Positions 1 to 11,512 of a stretch of 64,000 nucleotides of DNA are shown here, piece by piece (the stretch's first letter is position 1; each line of letters opens with the position of its first letter). The DNA lies in contig WPIO01000073.1 of the NCBI GenBank assembly GCA_009760855.2, positions 455,001-519,000 on the forward strand. Direction: 5' to 3'. A program made the position numbers and the translations under genes. Below the pieces are notes generated by a model. The model made no database searches, was not told the DNA's origin, and worked only from the letters and a program-made list of their open reading frames with translations. The DNA comes from Cristatella mucedo (lineage: Eukaryota; Bryozoa; Phylactolaemata; Cristatellidae).

Positions 1-694
1 ACTTCTGCAACTCACTGCTTACTGGCCTACCAGCATATGCGATCATTCGATTGCAGCTTGTGCTAAACTCTGCAGCTAGGCTTGTATGTCGTGAGCGTCG
101 CAGTTGCCACATTACTCCACTTCTCGCCGACCTGCACTGGCTACCAGTCAAGCAACGGATTGACTTCAAGGTTTTGTCGCTCACTTTTAGGTCCCTTCAT
201 TCTATGGCTCAAGCCTATCTCTCCGACATACTCCCCCATCAGTCCAAGCATCGTACCACCAGCTTTTCGGAATCCAACAGTCTAGAAATACCTCGTACAA
301 ACCGTAAATCGTTTGGAGACCGTGCATTTAGCTCGTATGCTCCCACAGCCTGGAACTCCCTCCCGACCTGCATCAGAACATCCCCCGACCTGACCACATT
401 TAAAAGAAACTTAAAAACATACCTATTTAGGACAGCATTTAGTGGGTCCCCGTGATTCGTCCTTCACGTGCTTATGCGTGCTGACACTGTGCATGCTGCC
501 ACTAACCACATTTGCATGCTGACCCAGTGCATGTCACCCCCAACCATACTATACATTTTGTTTGTTTTGCAAGCATGATTTTACTTACCATTCAATTGCA
601 TTTCACTTTGCAGCAAATTTAAAGCGCCTAGAAAGAAATTAAGATCTGTGAGGGCGCTTTATCAAGTGCATTATTATTACTATTATTATTATTA
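1..694 (+). mobile_element. LINE-B copy, 3' part with reverse-transcriptase C-terminal ORF
   Basis: An open frame from about base 3 to the stop at 453-455 encodes the C-terminal part of an L2/CR1/Rex1-type LINE ORF2, with the blocks RLQLV, CHITPLLADLHWLPVKQRID and FGDRAFSSYAPTAWNSLP. A 3' UTR follows, then the LINE-B terminal hairpin and an (ATT)n tail at about 670-694. The copy is cut by the window edge, so its 5' end is unknown. It lies in intron 1 of the downstream HCN paralog. The frame is undamaged over the visible part, which suggests a fairly young copy. Confidence 0.85.
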
Positions 695-1185
695 CCAATA
701 CATAAATCCTGCCTGCCCATAGGCATCACTTTTCATTAGATCCTTGCATGGCACCAAAAAGGCTTGACCGTATCGTCGATCTAGAACGATCGGTGTACAC
801 TGACAAAGTACGAGCTGCTACGAATATTTCGCTATCAAATATTCCTTGCAACTATGCTGATAGTTGGGCAGTGATGAAGTGCAGAGCACTGAAACCTTGA
901 CATTGGTCAATTTTATAGAATCAAAGCTGGAGTAGCCAGAGTCAAAGAAACCTTCGACCTTAGCCAGCCGAAAGCTTGAGAAAGTTGTCAGCTGGTGGTC
1001 AGTGCCCGAAATTAAGCCGAGACGGAGGCGGCTGAAGGTGACTGGCAGCATCAACTTGACCCCAGAAGTGCTTCGCCTTTGATAGCCTCATCACATTTTT
1101 TGCTATTTTCGGGCGAGTCGGGCGAGCGAAGCTTCACTCAGGCGTCTGTGATGAAACAGAGAGCGAACATTTATACTAAGCTTAC
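695..1185. other. Intronic sequence, no recognised feature
   Basis: This lies just after the splice donor of the HCN-2 first exon, so it should be the start of that gene's intron 1. I see no coding or repeat signal in it beyond the LINE to its left. Confidence 0.4.
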
Positions 1186-1808
1186 CTGAGTTTGCTGAAC
1201 GGGTGAATAACCCAGGAATCGCACGAATTCCTACGTTCGGTCTCCTTGAACAAGCTCGCCGAGCTGCCGTAGAAACTCTTGATTGAGTTTTCCGACGACG
1301 GGTACAGAAGCCCCTTGACGCCGCCTCGCGGTTTCGATTGGCCGTGCAAGCTTATTGCGTACTTTTTCGACGAGCCTGGTTGGTTGTGCTGCAGGCCATC
1401 CTCAGAGCCGCGCCTTTCACCTCCGACTGTGACTTTCGGCAGACTCTTCAGCCCTTTAATATACTCTGATGGCAAAGATCGCACTCTGTGAAAGTCGCCG
1501 CCCCCAGTAATCGATGCGGAATCCCGATGCCCGACTGTCGAGTCTTCGCTCCTTCCAGGTGCGCCATGCGGCGTGGCAATACGGGTGCTTGCAAGTTCGA
1601 CGGCTGAGTGAGCGTCTTCAGGCAGAGCTGACGTAGATACATCATCCATGCATGAAGACTCACGGAAGTCGACATAAACATGATTGTCAACACCGTCAGC
1701 TTCATCTACAGGCACCCTACCAAATTCTTTAGTGTCTCGGTCGTCACCATTTGCTATTTCCATAGGCTCAGAGCTGAGTATGTGCAGCGATGTGAGCTCC
1801 ACAGCCAT
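1186..1808 (-). CDS. HCN-type channel, first coding exon of a second (tandem) gene; rest outside window
   Basis: The ATG at 1808-1806 is preceded in frame by TAG at 1814-1812, so it is the first possible start. The exon gives 207 full codons and stops at a good donor (CTCAG|GTAAGC, intron phase 2). Most of it is a low-complexity, Ser/Gly/Glu-rich N-terminal tail. The last ~45 residues form the HCN domain: a KSFYGS block, then a basic/Glu linker, ending SWVIHPFSKLR just before where S1 would begin. The complete HCN-like gene upstream ends its first exon at the same place (WLVHPDSYFR) and in the same phase. By family this would be a voltage-gated cation channel subunit of the plasma membrane. 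The transmembrane and ligand-binding exons are beyond position 1, so activity and intactness cannot be judged. Confidence 0.8.
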
Positions 1809-2728
1809 GACCTACAACGGGGGCAAGCAGGAGTAGCCGCGATAAATAGGTGCATTGAGTCTGCAATCAAGCGGCAATCAAGTTGAGCATTTTTGTGTGT
1901 CAGTCGCACTTTAAATTAATAGTTATCCCGTAGTACAGATTGTACATCCTACCGAAAAGAGCGAGCATTACGGAATATTTCGGCAGTAATTAAGCTAAAA
2001 CCGGAAACAGCAGCTCTTTGTATTACGAGTCACTATATATTCAGTCAGCTTCAACACCATGTTTCTTCAAAATCCAAACTCCCACCCTAAGCTCGTGCGA
2101 ATGCAAGTGCGTGTGGTATGCCAAAAGCACCCTCAAAAGTATGCAGTACTCGCAGTCACGCTGAGCAATTATTCGTTTCTCGATTAGAGTCGGTAACCTT
2201 TTAGGAGGCAACATCCGAAATGGCTCTCTGCGGGCTGCATAGAGTAAAGGGATTACGACTATTCTCGAGTTGAGTATTCAGCAGAGCTACAAAAAGGCTA
2301 GTCATTCTACGTAGTGCAGCTGCGATCATCGGCCCCTCTCCGAAAGAGCCACACTAGTAGTAAGGCAGCACTCTCGCGTGCACAGGCGAGGCACCAAAAT
2401 AAAGCATGGGGGCCGCCAGATTGCCTGCAGTTCAGTGTAGAAAAGTAAAACTTATCCTCATAAATATTCAAATTATCATTCGAACAGAACTTATCCGTAT
2501 AACACCATACGATTCCACTGGAGAAGAGCCTGATAATGAGCTCTAGATTGCATTCGTCTTTCACTAGCTACGGTAGTCAGATCGCTTAGATCAACTCTCA
2601 GCTGAATCGATTACACTGTGAACAAAATAAAAATTGTGAACATTACATTTATAGCATTCGATTCCAGGTTCTGCCCTCGATCTATAAAAGTTTACTTTAT
2701 AGAAATGTATCGTAAGCATAATTTAATG
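1809..2728. other. Upstream region of HCN-2, nothing recognised
   Basis: This lies immediately 5' of the HCN-2 ATG in its own direction and may include 5' UTR or promoter. No convincing coding frame, TATA element or repeat is visible. Confidence 0.3.
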
Positions 2729-3056
2729 CATCTCCACCTGTAACTCTGAAAAATTACAAGAACTAAGTTGGTGTTAAGTTGGAGTGTTTTGTGTAACTCG
2801 CTCAGAGTCTAGCAAGCTACTCTCGGTGTGCATAGGTAGCCAACAGATTTCAGAGCACGCAACAAAGAGACACTAAGAAGCATAGCTGAGTCGGGGGGGC
2901 AGTCGTAGAGTTGAACAGTACAGAAGTAGCAGCCTAGTACAGCTGAAGAAATTGTACTACTGTCGGCAGCAAGAGAGTAGATATTGGTTGTGTAAGAGTT
3001 TTTGAAGTGATTTCCACAATCTCACACAAGCAGAGCAAATTAATCACATTGCGAAT
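2729..3056 (-). mobile_element. LINE-A 3' fragment, degenerate
   Basis: Read on the minus strand it matches the LINE-A end: CATCTCCACCTGTAACTC at the 3' terminus, GGTAGCCAACAGA, GCAACAAAGAGA and CGGCAGCAAGAGAG, in the same order as in the better copy at 11998-13675. It carries many substitutions and small indels and has no open frame. Confidence 0.65.
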
Positions 3057-3904
3057 ACGCTGAGCTCTGCCAGTCAAAACAAATATTACTAACAAATCTG
3101 CAGCATTCCTAAGCACAGAAAATGGGTTTGTAAGACCTAAAAGTAAATAGAAACCAAAGCATGACAATGGCTGTTCGCATCTTATTATGCTTTACTTAAT
3201 TAAAAATTGGTTTGATATCACCTGTTGCGTACACCCACTCGGCTTCAAGATTGGGAATTCGCTTCCGGCATCAGTTGCTTTCAGCTTTGGAGCTTTGGCC
3301 TTCTTGCCTAAATCGCCTCATCACTTCTAGCAATAGTGAAGTGTTCATAAAGATGAGTCATGTCATTACCAGAAACTGCTTTAGTTAGTCGACAAGAAAA
3401 ACTGCCCAACAACAACTGACTTTTGATGTCAGTGCCAATTTACTAAAGTCACACTCAAATGCAATAGATTCTCGCTGTGCCATGAAAAAGTGTCTGCTGA
3501 AATGAAGTGAAAATTCATGAATTTCTATGAACGAAATGAAAGTTCGCGATTTTCTCTCGTACAGTCTCGCTGTGCCATAAAAAGGTGTCCGATGCAGCTT
3601 TTGCTTTTCTATATTTTGCAGGAGAGTCTGTGGCACAAGGCTGCTCGAATGACGAGGTCAATGGGCACTGGTCATCGGTGAAACTTTTAAAGTGTGGGGC
3701 AAATTCGATATCTTCGATTGGTCCACTTTTTCGCTTTGTATGTTCTCTACTTGCCACAGTAATCACTAAGCACAATGATGTAAGATTTCATTGCTGTGCA
3801 GATGCTAAACATCGCTCGCTGTGTAGCCTCGGCATCTCCCTACTTTACAGCTTCACGTTCACTTTTCTTAGCTCTCTTGCAGCGTGCCTGAATAGAAGAG
3901 AATA
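3057..3904. other. No recognised feature
   Basis: Short open frames occur on both strands (for example plus 3585-3905), but they show no family signature or splice context. A near-duplicate phrase, CTCGCTGTGCCATAAAAA/CATGAAAAA, occurs around 3472 and 3570. Confidence 0.3.
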
Positions 3905-4035
3905 AGAATTTAATTCATTTGTGTAGCGCCCTAAAGAGAACTTAATATATATTCAGGCACTTCACATATCTCACGGGGCTCGAGCCCACGACCTCGGCCA
4001 GACCTTGGTCGAGGCGACCATCTGCTTAGCTGAAA
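3905..4035 (-). mobile_element. SINE-2 (tRNA-headed, LINE-like tail)
   Basis: On the minus strand a tRNA-like head with the B box GGCTCGAGCCC is followed by a tail reading AAGTGCC, an AT stretch, then TTAAGTTCTCTTTAGGGCGC and CACAAATGAATT. Similar copies are at 25108-25245 (plus) and 21150-21212 (minus, truncated). The tail resembles the LINE-B 3' end. Confidence 0.65.
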
Positions 4036-4049
4036 TTCGCACTTAGGTT

Positions 4050-5130
4050 GCAGCAAACTTTCTCAAATTGAATTGGGGTTGAACTCTCTCACTGGTTATG
4101 GGCGAATTATTGCACACATGTTGGGAAGCGTATCTCTCAAAACTGACTCTGCCAGCGTATCTCCTGCAGGTAGTGCACGCAATGTAAGCATTCGGCTAAA
4201 AGCGGTGACCTTTCACTGGATGACAACATCGCCTAGACAGTGGAACTCGTCTCCACAATTATTACGCAACGACAACTACTCTCCTGCTGCAGACTATGGC
4301 TCATCCTTTCCAGTGGTCCTGAGCTGCTACTGTCATGCTACTCACTACCTCAATTGCTCTCCTGACTCTTCTATGCTTCCCACTTTGTCTTTGTTGCTTG
4401 AGACGAAGTCTGTTGGTTACCGAATACGTGTACCGAAAGCTGCTTAGTCTGTGAGTGGGCTATACAAACTCTCCTGTGTAGCACCCACATAGTCTGTAAG
4501 GCTTTGGGGAGCTACAAACGGAGATACAGGTAGATCGCCTTTACAGTCAAGTCAGCCTATTTTAAGTTGACCAGACATTCTAAAATCGGGACCTGCTTAA
4601 ATCATGATACTGCTAACAAGCTGGCCCGTGCACTTTTTTTAAATCGGTCCGGACTACTGTCATTCAATACTTGAATGCCTCACGGCCTTCGTAAGAAGGT
4701 GCCTTCAGTTGGTGCAAAATTCGGCACATTGGCTTGTGTGCCATGAAGGTTACAGCTGTCACATCCGACCACTTCTCATCGCCCTGCAGTGGCTCTCCAT
4801 CAAGTAGCGACTCGATCGACTTCAAGGTCAGGGGTCACTCACTTTTACGTCTTTTTTTAAATGCGTTGCACTAACCTGCCAATCCGACCCGCTTTTGATT
4901 CAGGCTATATAGCGTACCACTCACTCGTCTGTCAAAATTTGACTTGGAATGCTTCGAGCCAAGCGTCACATTCTTTGCAGACCATGTCTTTGCTTCGTAG
5001 GTACCCAAAGCCTAGTAGAACTCCTCTACACTGACGTCGAGGCACATCTTGACTGGATGAAATTTGAAAAGACTTCGGCAGCTCATCTGTTTGTCGCAGC
5101 ATTCCCTCGGTCTAAGTAATGCGTCATTTG
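4050..5130 (+). mobile_element. LINE-B copy, old, split by a LINE-A insertion
   Basis: The segment 4050-4234 matches the LINE-B region just after the RT core (ATTGCAGCAAACTTT, GCCAGCGTATCTCCTG). The LINE-B order resumes after 4540 (CAGTCAAGTCAGCCTA, AAATCGGGACCTGC) and continues into the C-terminal domain, with many stops. The two parts are contiguous in the LINE-B consensus order, so they are one copy interrupted by the element at 4235-4533. Confidence 0.65.
4235..4533 (+). mobile_element. LINE-A 3' fragment inserted into LINE-B, with 7-bp target duplication
   Basis: This is the LINE-A C-terminal and 3' sequence (CAGTGGAACTCG, TTACGCAACGACAACTAC, GAGCTGCTACTGTCATGC), ending in the LINE-A terminus ACGGAGATACAG. 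ATCGCCT flanks it at 4228-4234 and 4534-4540, and the host LINE-B reads continuously across one copy of that heptamer. The insertion is therefore 5'-truncated and younger than its host. Confidence 0.75.
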
Positions 5131-5334
5131 CAACCGAGTGCTGAAGGTGTGTCTGCATATCAACATTTATCAAGTCACTTATTTAATAATCAGTTATCCA
5201 TAATCAATAATCAATAATCAACTAATGTAATTATCAATGCTTCCTGAGCAAAATATGTATGGGTCCTAGAAACAGATTTAGTTCTCTATGTGTGTCATGT
5301 GAAACTGGCTTATTAATGTTATTATAATTAACAT

Positions 5335-5815
5335 CTGCATCTAGGCGTGTCAGTCGTGAATGTTGCAATAGACAAATTACACCAAATCTCACCAACCTGA
5401 GCTGCCTCTTCCATCAAGCAGCGACTTCACGATTGCGTCACTCACTTCTACGTCTCTTTATTCTCTAGGGATAGCTCAACTATCCAAACTATCTAATCAT
5501 TGTAAGGCGACTGTTGTGACTCAATTCATTGTAGGTGTGCCTTTAGCCAATATCAAATCCTTTGGAAGCCGTGCCTTCATTTCGTGCTTTCCCAAAGCCT
5601 GCAGCATACGCCCGACTGACGTCACGACATGTCCTCACTCGAAGACACTTGAAAAGATGCTGAAAACCCAACCGCTCCTCAAAGCATTGGCTGGGTCGGA
5701 GTATATTGTCCTATATGTGTTAAGCTTGCCGACACTGCTGTGCCCGTCTGCACTAACCCGTTTACATGCTCATTGTCCGGCATGTGCCAATTGCCCAGAA
5801 AGAGATCTAGCTTAC
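5335..5815 (+). mobile_element. LINE-B fragment, very degenerate
   Basis: Blocks in LINE-B order can be followed: GTGTCAGTCGTGAATGTTGCA, ATCACACCAA-like and TTTGGAAGCCGTGCCTTC, then a 3' UTR-like stretch. It has numerous indels and no terminal hairpin that I can place with certainty. An AATCAAT-type short tandem run at about 5198-5222 precedes it. Confidence 0.5.
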
Positions 5816-7680
5816 TCGGGAGGCCTTGTAAACGAAACCCTCTTCTTAATAAGTCAATGGTGTAGCCAATTAAAAAAGGCCAATTTAAAAAATTAAAAAT
5901 TTAAAGAGGGCTTTGATGGCGATCCGACGCTCTCTCACTTTTGAGAAGGCGTTACGGTCAAAGCAGAAGAGAACTGGTCCAATAGCTGAGAGTCAAAGAC
6001 AAGGTGTCAGCAGACATAAAGGGAAGGAAAAGATATCCGGCTTGGACTACTGGACTCGGCTTGGACCGGCGAGTTCACATACAGCAGACAGTGTGGAAGC
6101 CAAGCAGCAACTAGCCTAGAGGCAGCGAGTGAAACGCTGCAAACGAAGGAGAAAGCACAACAGCGGCTAATGCGGTGCTAGCGAGCTCTCTAGCGAGCAG
6201 GATACGAAGCGAGCGTCGAGGTGCGACTGCGTCAGGGCGAGCTAGCGAGCAGCAGGCCAACCGTTTGCGAAAGATTGATTGACTGGGGGAATTGGGGCAA
6301 TGAGATGGCGGAGGGCAGTGTAGAGGAGCAAATGGAGATGAAGGATGACTAGAAGGCTAGCATAGAAGAGAGGGTAGGGCATGTGATAAAAGAGAATGTA
6401 GATGGTACTAAAGATGGGTGCTAAGGTTCAGCCAGGCATCAGTAGAGCCGAGAGCCTGGCAGGATCAGGAGGAATAACTCCCCGGTGGCTCGCTTGGGGC
6501 ATCTCGTATTTGTCTGCTGCCCAGAGGGAACGGCCTGCGTTTTGGACGCTAGGCAGGGACGGCGACCGGTTCTACCCTCCCCCGGTCTGTGGCCGCCTCG
6601 AAAGCGTTGGCGACGGCGGCGAAGGCGAGTTACCTGCTTTTAGGTGAGAGCAGCCGGCTAGCAAAAGGCGTCAGCGGGAGGCTAAATGTATCCGCCGCCG
6701 CTTTAGTTACCCATCGCTACGACCTCCGCCGGCCCGGCGTCTGCAGCTCGGTGCCGAGCTACGGCGAACGACTCTAGAAATGGAGCCGAACGCCGCCGGC
6801 CAACTCGCCGAAGTGCTAGCGGAGGAGTCGATGCGCGCGACCCACATGCACGGCGTCTGGGTTCGGCGGCGCCCTCGGGGTTTCAGCAGCAGACCGAGCT
6901 CAACTGCGCACGCGGCTGCCCAAAGAGCCCAGTTTCGGCGGAGCGAATAAAGTCGGCGCCGCCTGCCGCCGCTCAGCCAAGCAGAGCTTACCGATGGGCG
7001 TCGCTCGTCGACCGCTCGCCGTCGCCGACTAAGGCCGCCGCTGCTGCTGGCGCTGCTACTAGGGGCTGCTGCTGCTGCTAAATATCTGACAGTGAGCCGA
7101 CCAGGCAGAGCCGCGGCCGCCTGTAAGCTGATGCACGCTTGACGAATCCCATTGTGTAAAAGCTGGAGCCGGAGCTCGCTGGCCGCCGCACAGAACCAGA
7201 GCTGGCCGGCTTTCGGCTGCCCAGCACCGATCTAGATGTCACCGCCAGCCCCTCCCCCAACCGCCGGACGCGTGGCAAGCGCGACCGCGCGATCCGAACG
7301 CAGTGCCGCCGCCGCGCTACGCATCGCCGCAGGGAAACAAAGCTAAACAACGCCAGCGGAAACACGCCCCCATATCAACGCGGCTGCTGCTCAATCCCCC
7401 GCGCGGTCTCGCTCGCTGTACCGACGCCAGGTCGCCGAGCCTGCACTGGGTACTTCCGCAACGCCTCCGGCCCTCTGCAGTGGTGAAGACTGCGGTTGTG
7501 GCGACTGAGCCGGCAGAGACTGCGAATGGGATTTCTGCACAGGAAGACTGAGGGTGCAGCCGATCGGCAGAATCGAACAGCCGGAAGTGCAGCCCGAAGT
7601 ACCCGACCGGGCAGCCCTGAGGATCCGCTTGCTGACATCAAAGAGTAGTGCAGCTCACGAGCAGGCGATTCAACAGCCGT
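5816..7680. other. Mostly CpG-rich segment, 4-6 kb upstream of HCN-2
   Basis: From about 6160 to 7680 the sequence is GC-rich with very many CG dinucleotides and GCC/GCT/GGC triplet runs, unlike its AT-richer flanks. Open frames here (plus 6402-6647, minus 7078-7365 and others) are what GC-rich sequence gives by chance. They overlap on both strands and show no domain. It sits upstream of the HCN-2 ATG in that gene's direction, so a promoter or CpG-island role is possible. I cannot place a transcription start. Confidence 0.5.
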
Positions 7681-7732
7681 GCTTGTATAGCGGCAGAAGA
7701 GCCTTAACGGCCACTACCGCCGCTGGAAGCGA
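7681..7732 (-). mobile_element. SINE-1 3' fragment
   Basis: The stretch TATAGCGGCAGAAGAGCC and the phrase ACGGCCACTACCGCCGCT match the minus-strand 3' half of the SINE-1 copies at 16131-16302 and 55556-55704. The tRNA head is missing. Confidence 0.6.
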
Positions 7733-7738
7733 AATGTA

Positions 7739-7870
7739 GTGTAGCGCATCTCCGTCTGTAACTCCGTATAGATTGGGCGGGTGTTACGCCGAAGAGTTTT
7801 CTATAGCAGACTCGATGCTTAAGCGGCTTTCGGTACGCATTCGGTAGCCAACAGAGCTCATTTCCCGATT
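7739..7870 (-). mobile_element. LINE-A 3' terminal fragment
   Basis: On the minus strand this is the last ~130 bases of LINE-A, including GGTAGCCAACAGAGC, the GTGTTACGCCGAAGAG block and the terminus CATCTCCGTCTGTAACTCC (as written on the plus strand). It directly abuts the SINE-1 fragment to its left. Confidence 0.75.
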
Positions 7871-8111
7871 TGGCAATAAAGAACCGGTCATTGCAGGACT
7901 CTAACTCACGACTCAGGTAGTGAAGAGCGAGAGCCTCGCCTCGCTAGGGCTAAGACACGAGGCGAGCACTCGCTCGCAAGGCCAGTCCAACTGGGCTTTG
8001 GGTGGAAAGCATGAAAGTGGACTAAAACATGGCTGCTCGAGCGTATTGAAACTAGGTAAGCGCAATAAGTGCTCGTGTCGATGCATTTAAACGCTCGAAG
8101 CTCTCCACCTC

Positions 8112-8193
8112 TATTTCTCGGCCTCTCTGTCCCTCCCTCTCTGTCTGTCTGTCTCTCTGTCTTTCCGTATCCCTCACTATCTCTATTTTTCTA

Positions 8194-8230
<37 letters not shown>

Positions 8231-8231
8231 T

Positions 8232-8330
<99 letters not shown>

Positions 8331-8412
8331 CTCCCTGTCTCTCTGTCTCTGTCTCTGTCTCTGTCTCCCGCTATCTATCTTCCTTTCTCTTTCTCTGCCT
8401 TTATCTCTCTGC
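8112..8412. repeat. (CT)n microsatellite tract, about 300 bp
   Basis: An almost unbroken CT dinucleotide run with occasional TTT, CTGT and CCCT interruptions, purest at about 8190-8325. The long Ser/Leu and Arg/Glu reading frames across it are products of the repeat, not genes. Confidence 0.95.
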
Positions 8413-9834
8413 TCGCCGCTAAAAGACGGATTGAAACCACTCACAGCCACTCACACAACCCTATTGACTATGCAGCAGTCTGTTAGGAGTGATGCTGAGA
8501 CTCTTTTGAGGCTGGTACATGCATATTCACTGCTGAGAGCAACATAATTGAACTTACTATAGCCAGCAGAAAATATTTCAAGGTTGATGAGGTTACCCGT
8601 GTATCTCAGGCGCATGTCACAGATGAAGCTCCGAGCGTTGAAATCAGGATGCCCAAAATAGAGAAAGCTCGGGAAGCCAGAGATTGTGATTGTACACGAG
8701 AGCGTATTAGTGGCTGCTGATCACTGACAGGTGTCCGGTACCTTTTCCTTGACTGAGGAATTGAAGTGTCAGGTGATCTGTCTTCCTGAGCAGGTTGTAG
8801 CCACAGCGTATCGAGTGACTGTTGTAACTTGCATCGTGCTGGTGCTGCATAAATGCTAACGTGCACTGCTGCTTTGATGATTTACAAACTGCTTTACTAC
8901 TCTTCCATCATTCTGCTCATGATGCTAGAACTACGATTTATGGGACTGCTGCTAAAACTTATGATATGCGAGATAAGTAACTGTGTTTTGGGCCCATTCG
9001 GGATATTTGCAATGCTAGATTTATGTGCAGGTGTATCGAGATGACTATTACACTGCTTTTATTTTCTTCATCATTTCACATTTTATATGACACGTCATCG
9101 TGTTTTGCCGTCTTAAAAAAACTTCTTCGTTTTCGTGCAGCGATGAATATGTAGCATCCTCTCCTGAGTAATCGTTGACGCTTGAAATTGAAAAACACAA
9201 TGTCAAGATCTAAGTGTCTCAACATATCAACCAACTTTATGCGATTACGATTATATCACTGTCGCTGAATCGGCGAGTCTTAAACAAAATATAGATTTAA
9301 ATTTAGGATAGGATTCACTGCATCTAATTTTTCACTGGATTCAAAGTCTGTCATTGTTTCTATGCTCAGTTAGAAGCTATGTTGAAAGGTTAACTCAGTT
9401 ACAAGCTATGTTGAATATTGCCTGGGATGTCACATAGGCCGTATAGCTGAGCGTAAGGCAGACAGTAGTTGATTAGCAAACGATGCTTGGAAATGATTTT
9501 CAGTCGCATTCGCTTTAGCTATGGGGCATGGAGGTTGGTTCCTCCATGTGTTTTGCAAACTTTTTATTGCTGGAGGTCTATTCATGTATCCATTGAGATA
9601 GAGGTGAAGCTGATGGCACTCGCCAGTCTTTAGCATGTGAATTACAGAAGACCAACAAACCCGATGATTCTCGTGACACATTTTACATCTAGAATATTAC
9701 TGTGACAGCTGTCGGCGCGAAGGCAATAACAACCGCTCTGATTAAGGCATTTGAATATCCATTGCTTAACGTGAGAGCCTAATAATGGAGTGAAGCCGAA
9801 TATTGGTACCGACGCTTACTTCCGTTGTGCTACC
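8413..9834. other. No recognised feature
   Basis: Mixed-composition unique sequence. I see no supported exon, repeat or RNA gene. Short frames (for example minus 8606-8866 and 9430-9681) have no recognisable motif. Confidence 0.3.
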
Positions 9835-10640
9835 CATCTTCTTAAAGCGTAGAAATGGAACTGCTAATTTAGTTTCCATACACGATCTGAGGATACGAAA
9901 AAGCTGCAATCTTTTTAGCACCTCAGCTTGTATGAAAAAGCCCAGCCATACCAGACTTTATGGGTCAAAGTGAGAATTTCACTTTGCAAGGACTAAACAG
10001 CCAGAAGTCACCTCAGCTGCTTAAAGGAAATTAGATGCACTGGTGAAATTCTGGGAATTTTCTACTAGCCTTGCATCCATATTCGTCATTTGCTAAAGGT
10101 GATTGGTGTTCTTTTGATATTCCAGCCAAAATTGAATTGCATAAGTCCCGAAGAGGCAGGTCCGAAGAGCTAATAAAATTGTTAGCATGCCACCGTTGTA
10201 GACAGTCCCTAATCTTAGACGTTACGGGACTTTATGTCTAGTTTGTATGCATTCTTTGCAATGGAACTTACAAGATTTGAGCAGATATAAAAGAGGGCAC
10301 CTCAATTCTTAGCACACGGTGCCGGTGGCGAATACCATAAGCTATTAAAAGAACAAAGTCTCATAATCTAGCAGCAGGCATGGGTGTCATGTGAGTAAGA
10401 TTTCAATTTTATTGCCATTCAGTTAAGGAAAATTTGGCGATATCTGTAACTGAATGTTTGAACGAGAAGGTTTTTGGTCACCACAGTTGATTACTAGGTT
10501 TTAAACTACAGGTAAAGTCTGGATATTGACAGCCTAGAAGTGATGGCCGATGCCATAGGCCCGAATCACTTTTCCCAGAGGCTCGGTACAAATAGAGAAT
10601 AGCAAAGACCAGTAATGCATCCTAGTGGAATCGAACAAGT
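9835..10640 (-). mobile_element. LINE-A copy, degenerate
   Basis: Minus-strand order matches LINE-A from the C-terminal domain (GGAACTGCTAATTTAGTTTCC, CACGATCTGAGG) back to the RT core flank (CCGAATCACTTTTCCCAGAGG, ATAGAGAATAGCAAAGACC). Many stops and indels leave no usable frame. A LINE-B copy of opposite orientation starts about 70 bases beyond its 5' side. Confidence 0.65.
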
Positions 10641-10710
10641 GTCTGGACCGCAGGGTAAAACTAGACCACCAAATGGTTTGGTTGATAAGCTTTCAGCCTT
10701 CTTCGATAAA

Positions 10711-11512
10711 ACCACATCAGCTCCATGATCAATTCTGCCTACTTTCAGATTCATAACCTTACTAAAATTCGGGCATGCTTAAACAGTGATAACACGTCTA
10801 AGTTTGTCCATGCATTTGTGAAATTCCGTCATGACTTCTATAACTCACTGCTTGCTGGTCTACCGGCCCATGCAATCAGGCGCTTGCAGCTGGTGCAAAT
10901 CTCTGCAACTAAGCTTGTCAGTCGTGAGAGTCACAGTTGCCACATCACACCATTTCTTGCCGACCTGCACCGGCTACCAGTCAAGCTAAGCATCGACTTC
11001 GAGGTTTTGTCACTCACTTTTAGATTCCTCCATTCTTGGGCTCCAGCCTACCTTTCAGTTCTACTGCCTCACCATGCTAAGCATCGTGCCACTCGCTTTT
11101 CGGAAACTAATTGTTTCCCTATACCTCGTACGAATCTCAAATTCTTTGGCGACCGTGGAACGTCTTTAGTTCGTATGCTCCCAAAGCGTGGAACTCTCTC
11201 TCTCGACTCGCGTCGCGACATCCCCCGACTTAACCACATCTAAAAACGCGCCTTTTATTGCAGCATTTAGTTGGTCCATGCAATTCGTCATTTATGTGCT
11301 TACGCGTGCAGACACAGAGCATGCTGCTACTAATCATACTTGCATTCTGACCCTGGGCATGTCACCCTAATCATGTTATTTTGTTTTTTATTGAGCATGA
11401 TACCACTAATCATTCGATCGTGTTTCCTTTGCAGCAGTTATTAAGCGCCTACAAATAGATTGAGTTCTCTGTGAGAACTTTATCAAGTGTATTATTATTA
11501 CTATTATTACTA
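10711..11512 (+). mobile_element. LINE-B copy with partial RT C-terminal ORF
   Basis: A frame open from about 10725 to 11243 carries the LINE-B C-terminal blocks (TKIRACLN, RRLQLVQ, CHITPFLADLHRLPVK, IPRTNLKFFGDR), then shifts frame at about 11160. The 3' UTR, the hairpin (GCGCCTA..) at about 11447-11480 and the (ATT)n tail to 11512 are present. It is 5'-truncated. Confidence 0.8.
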
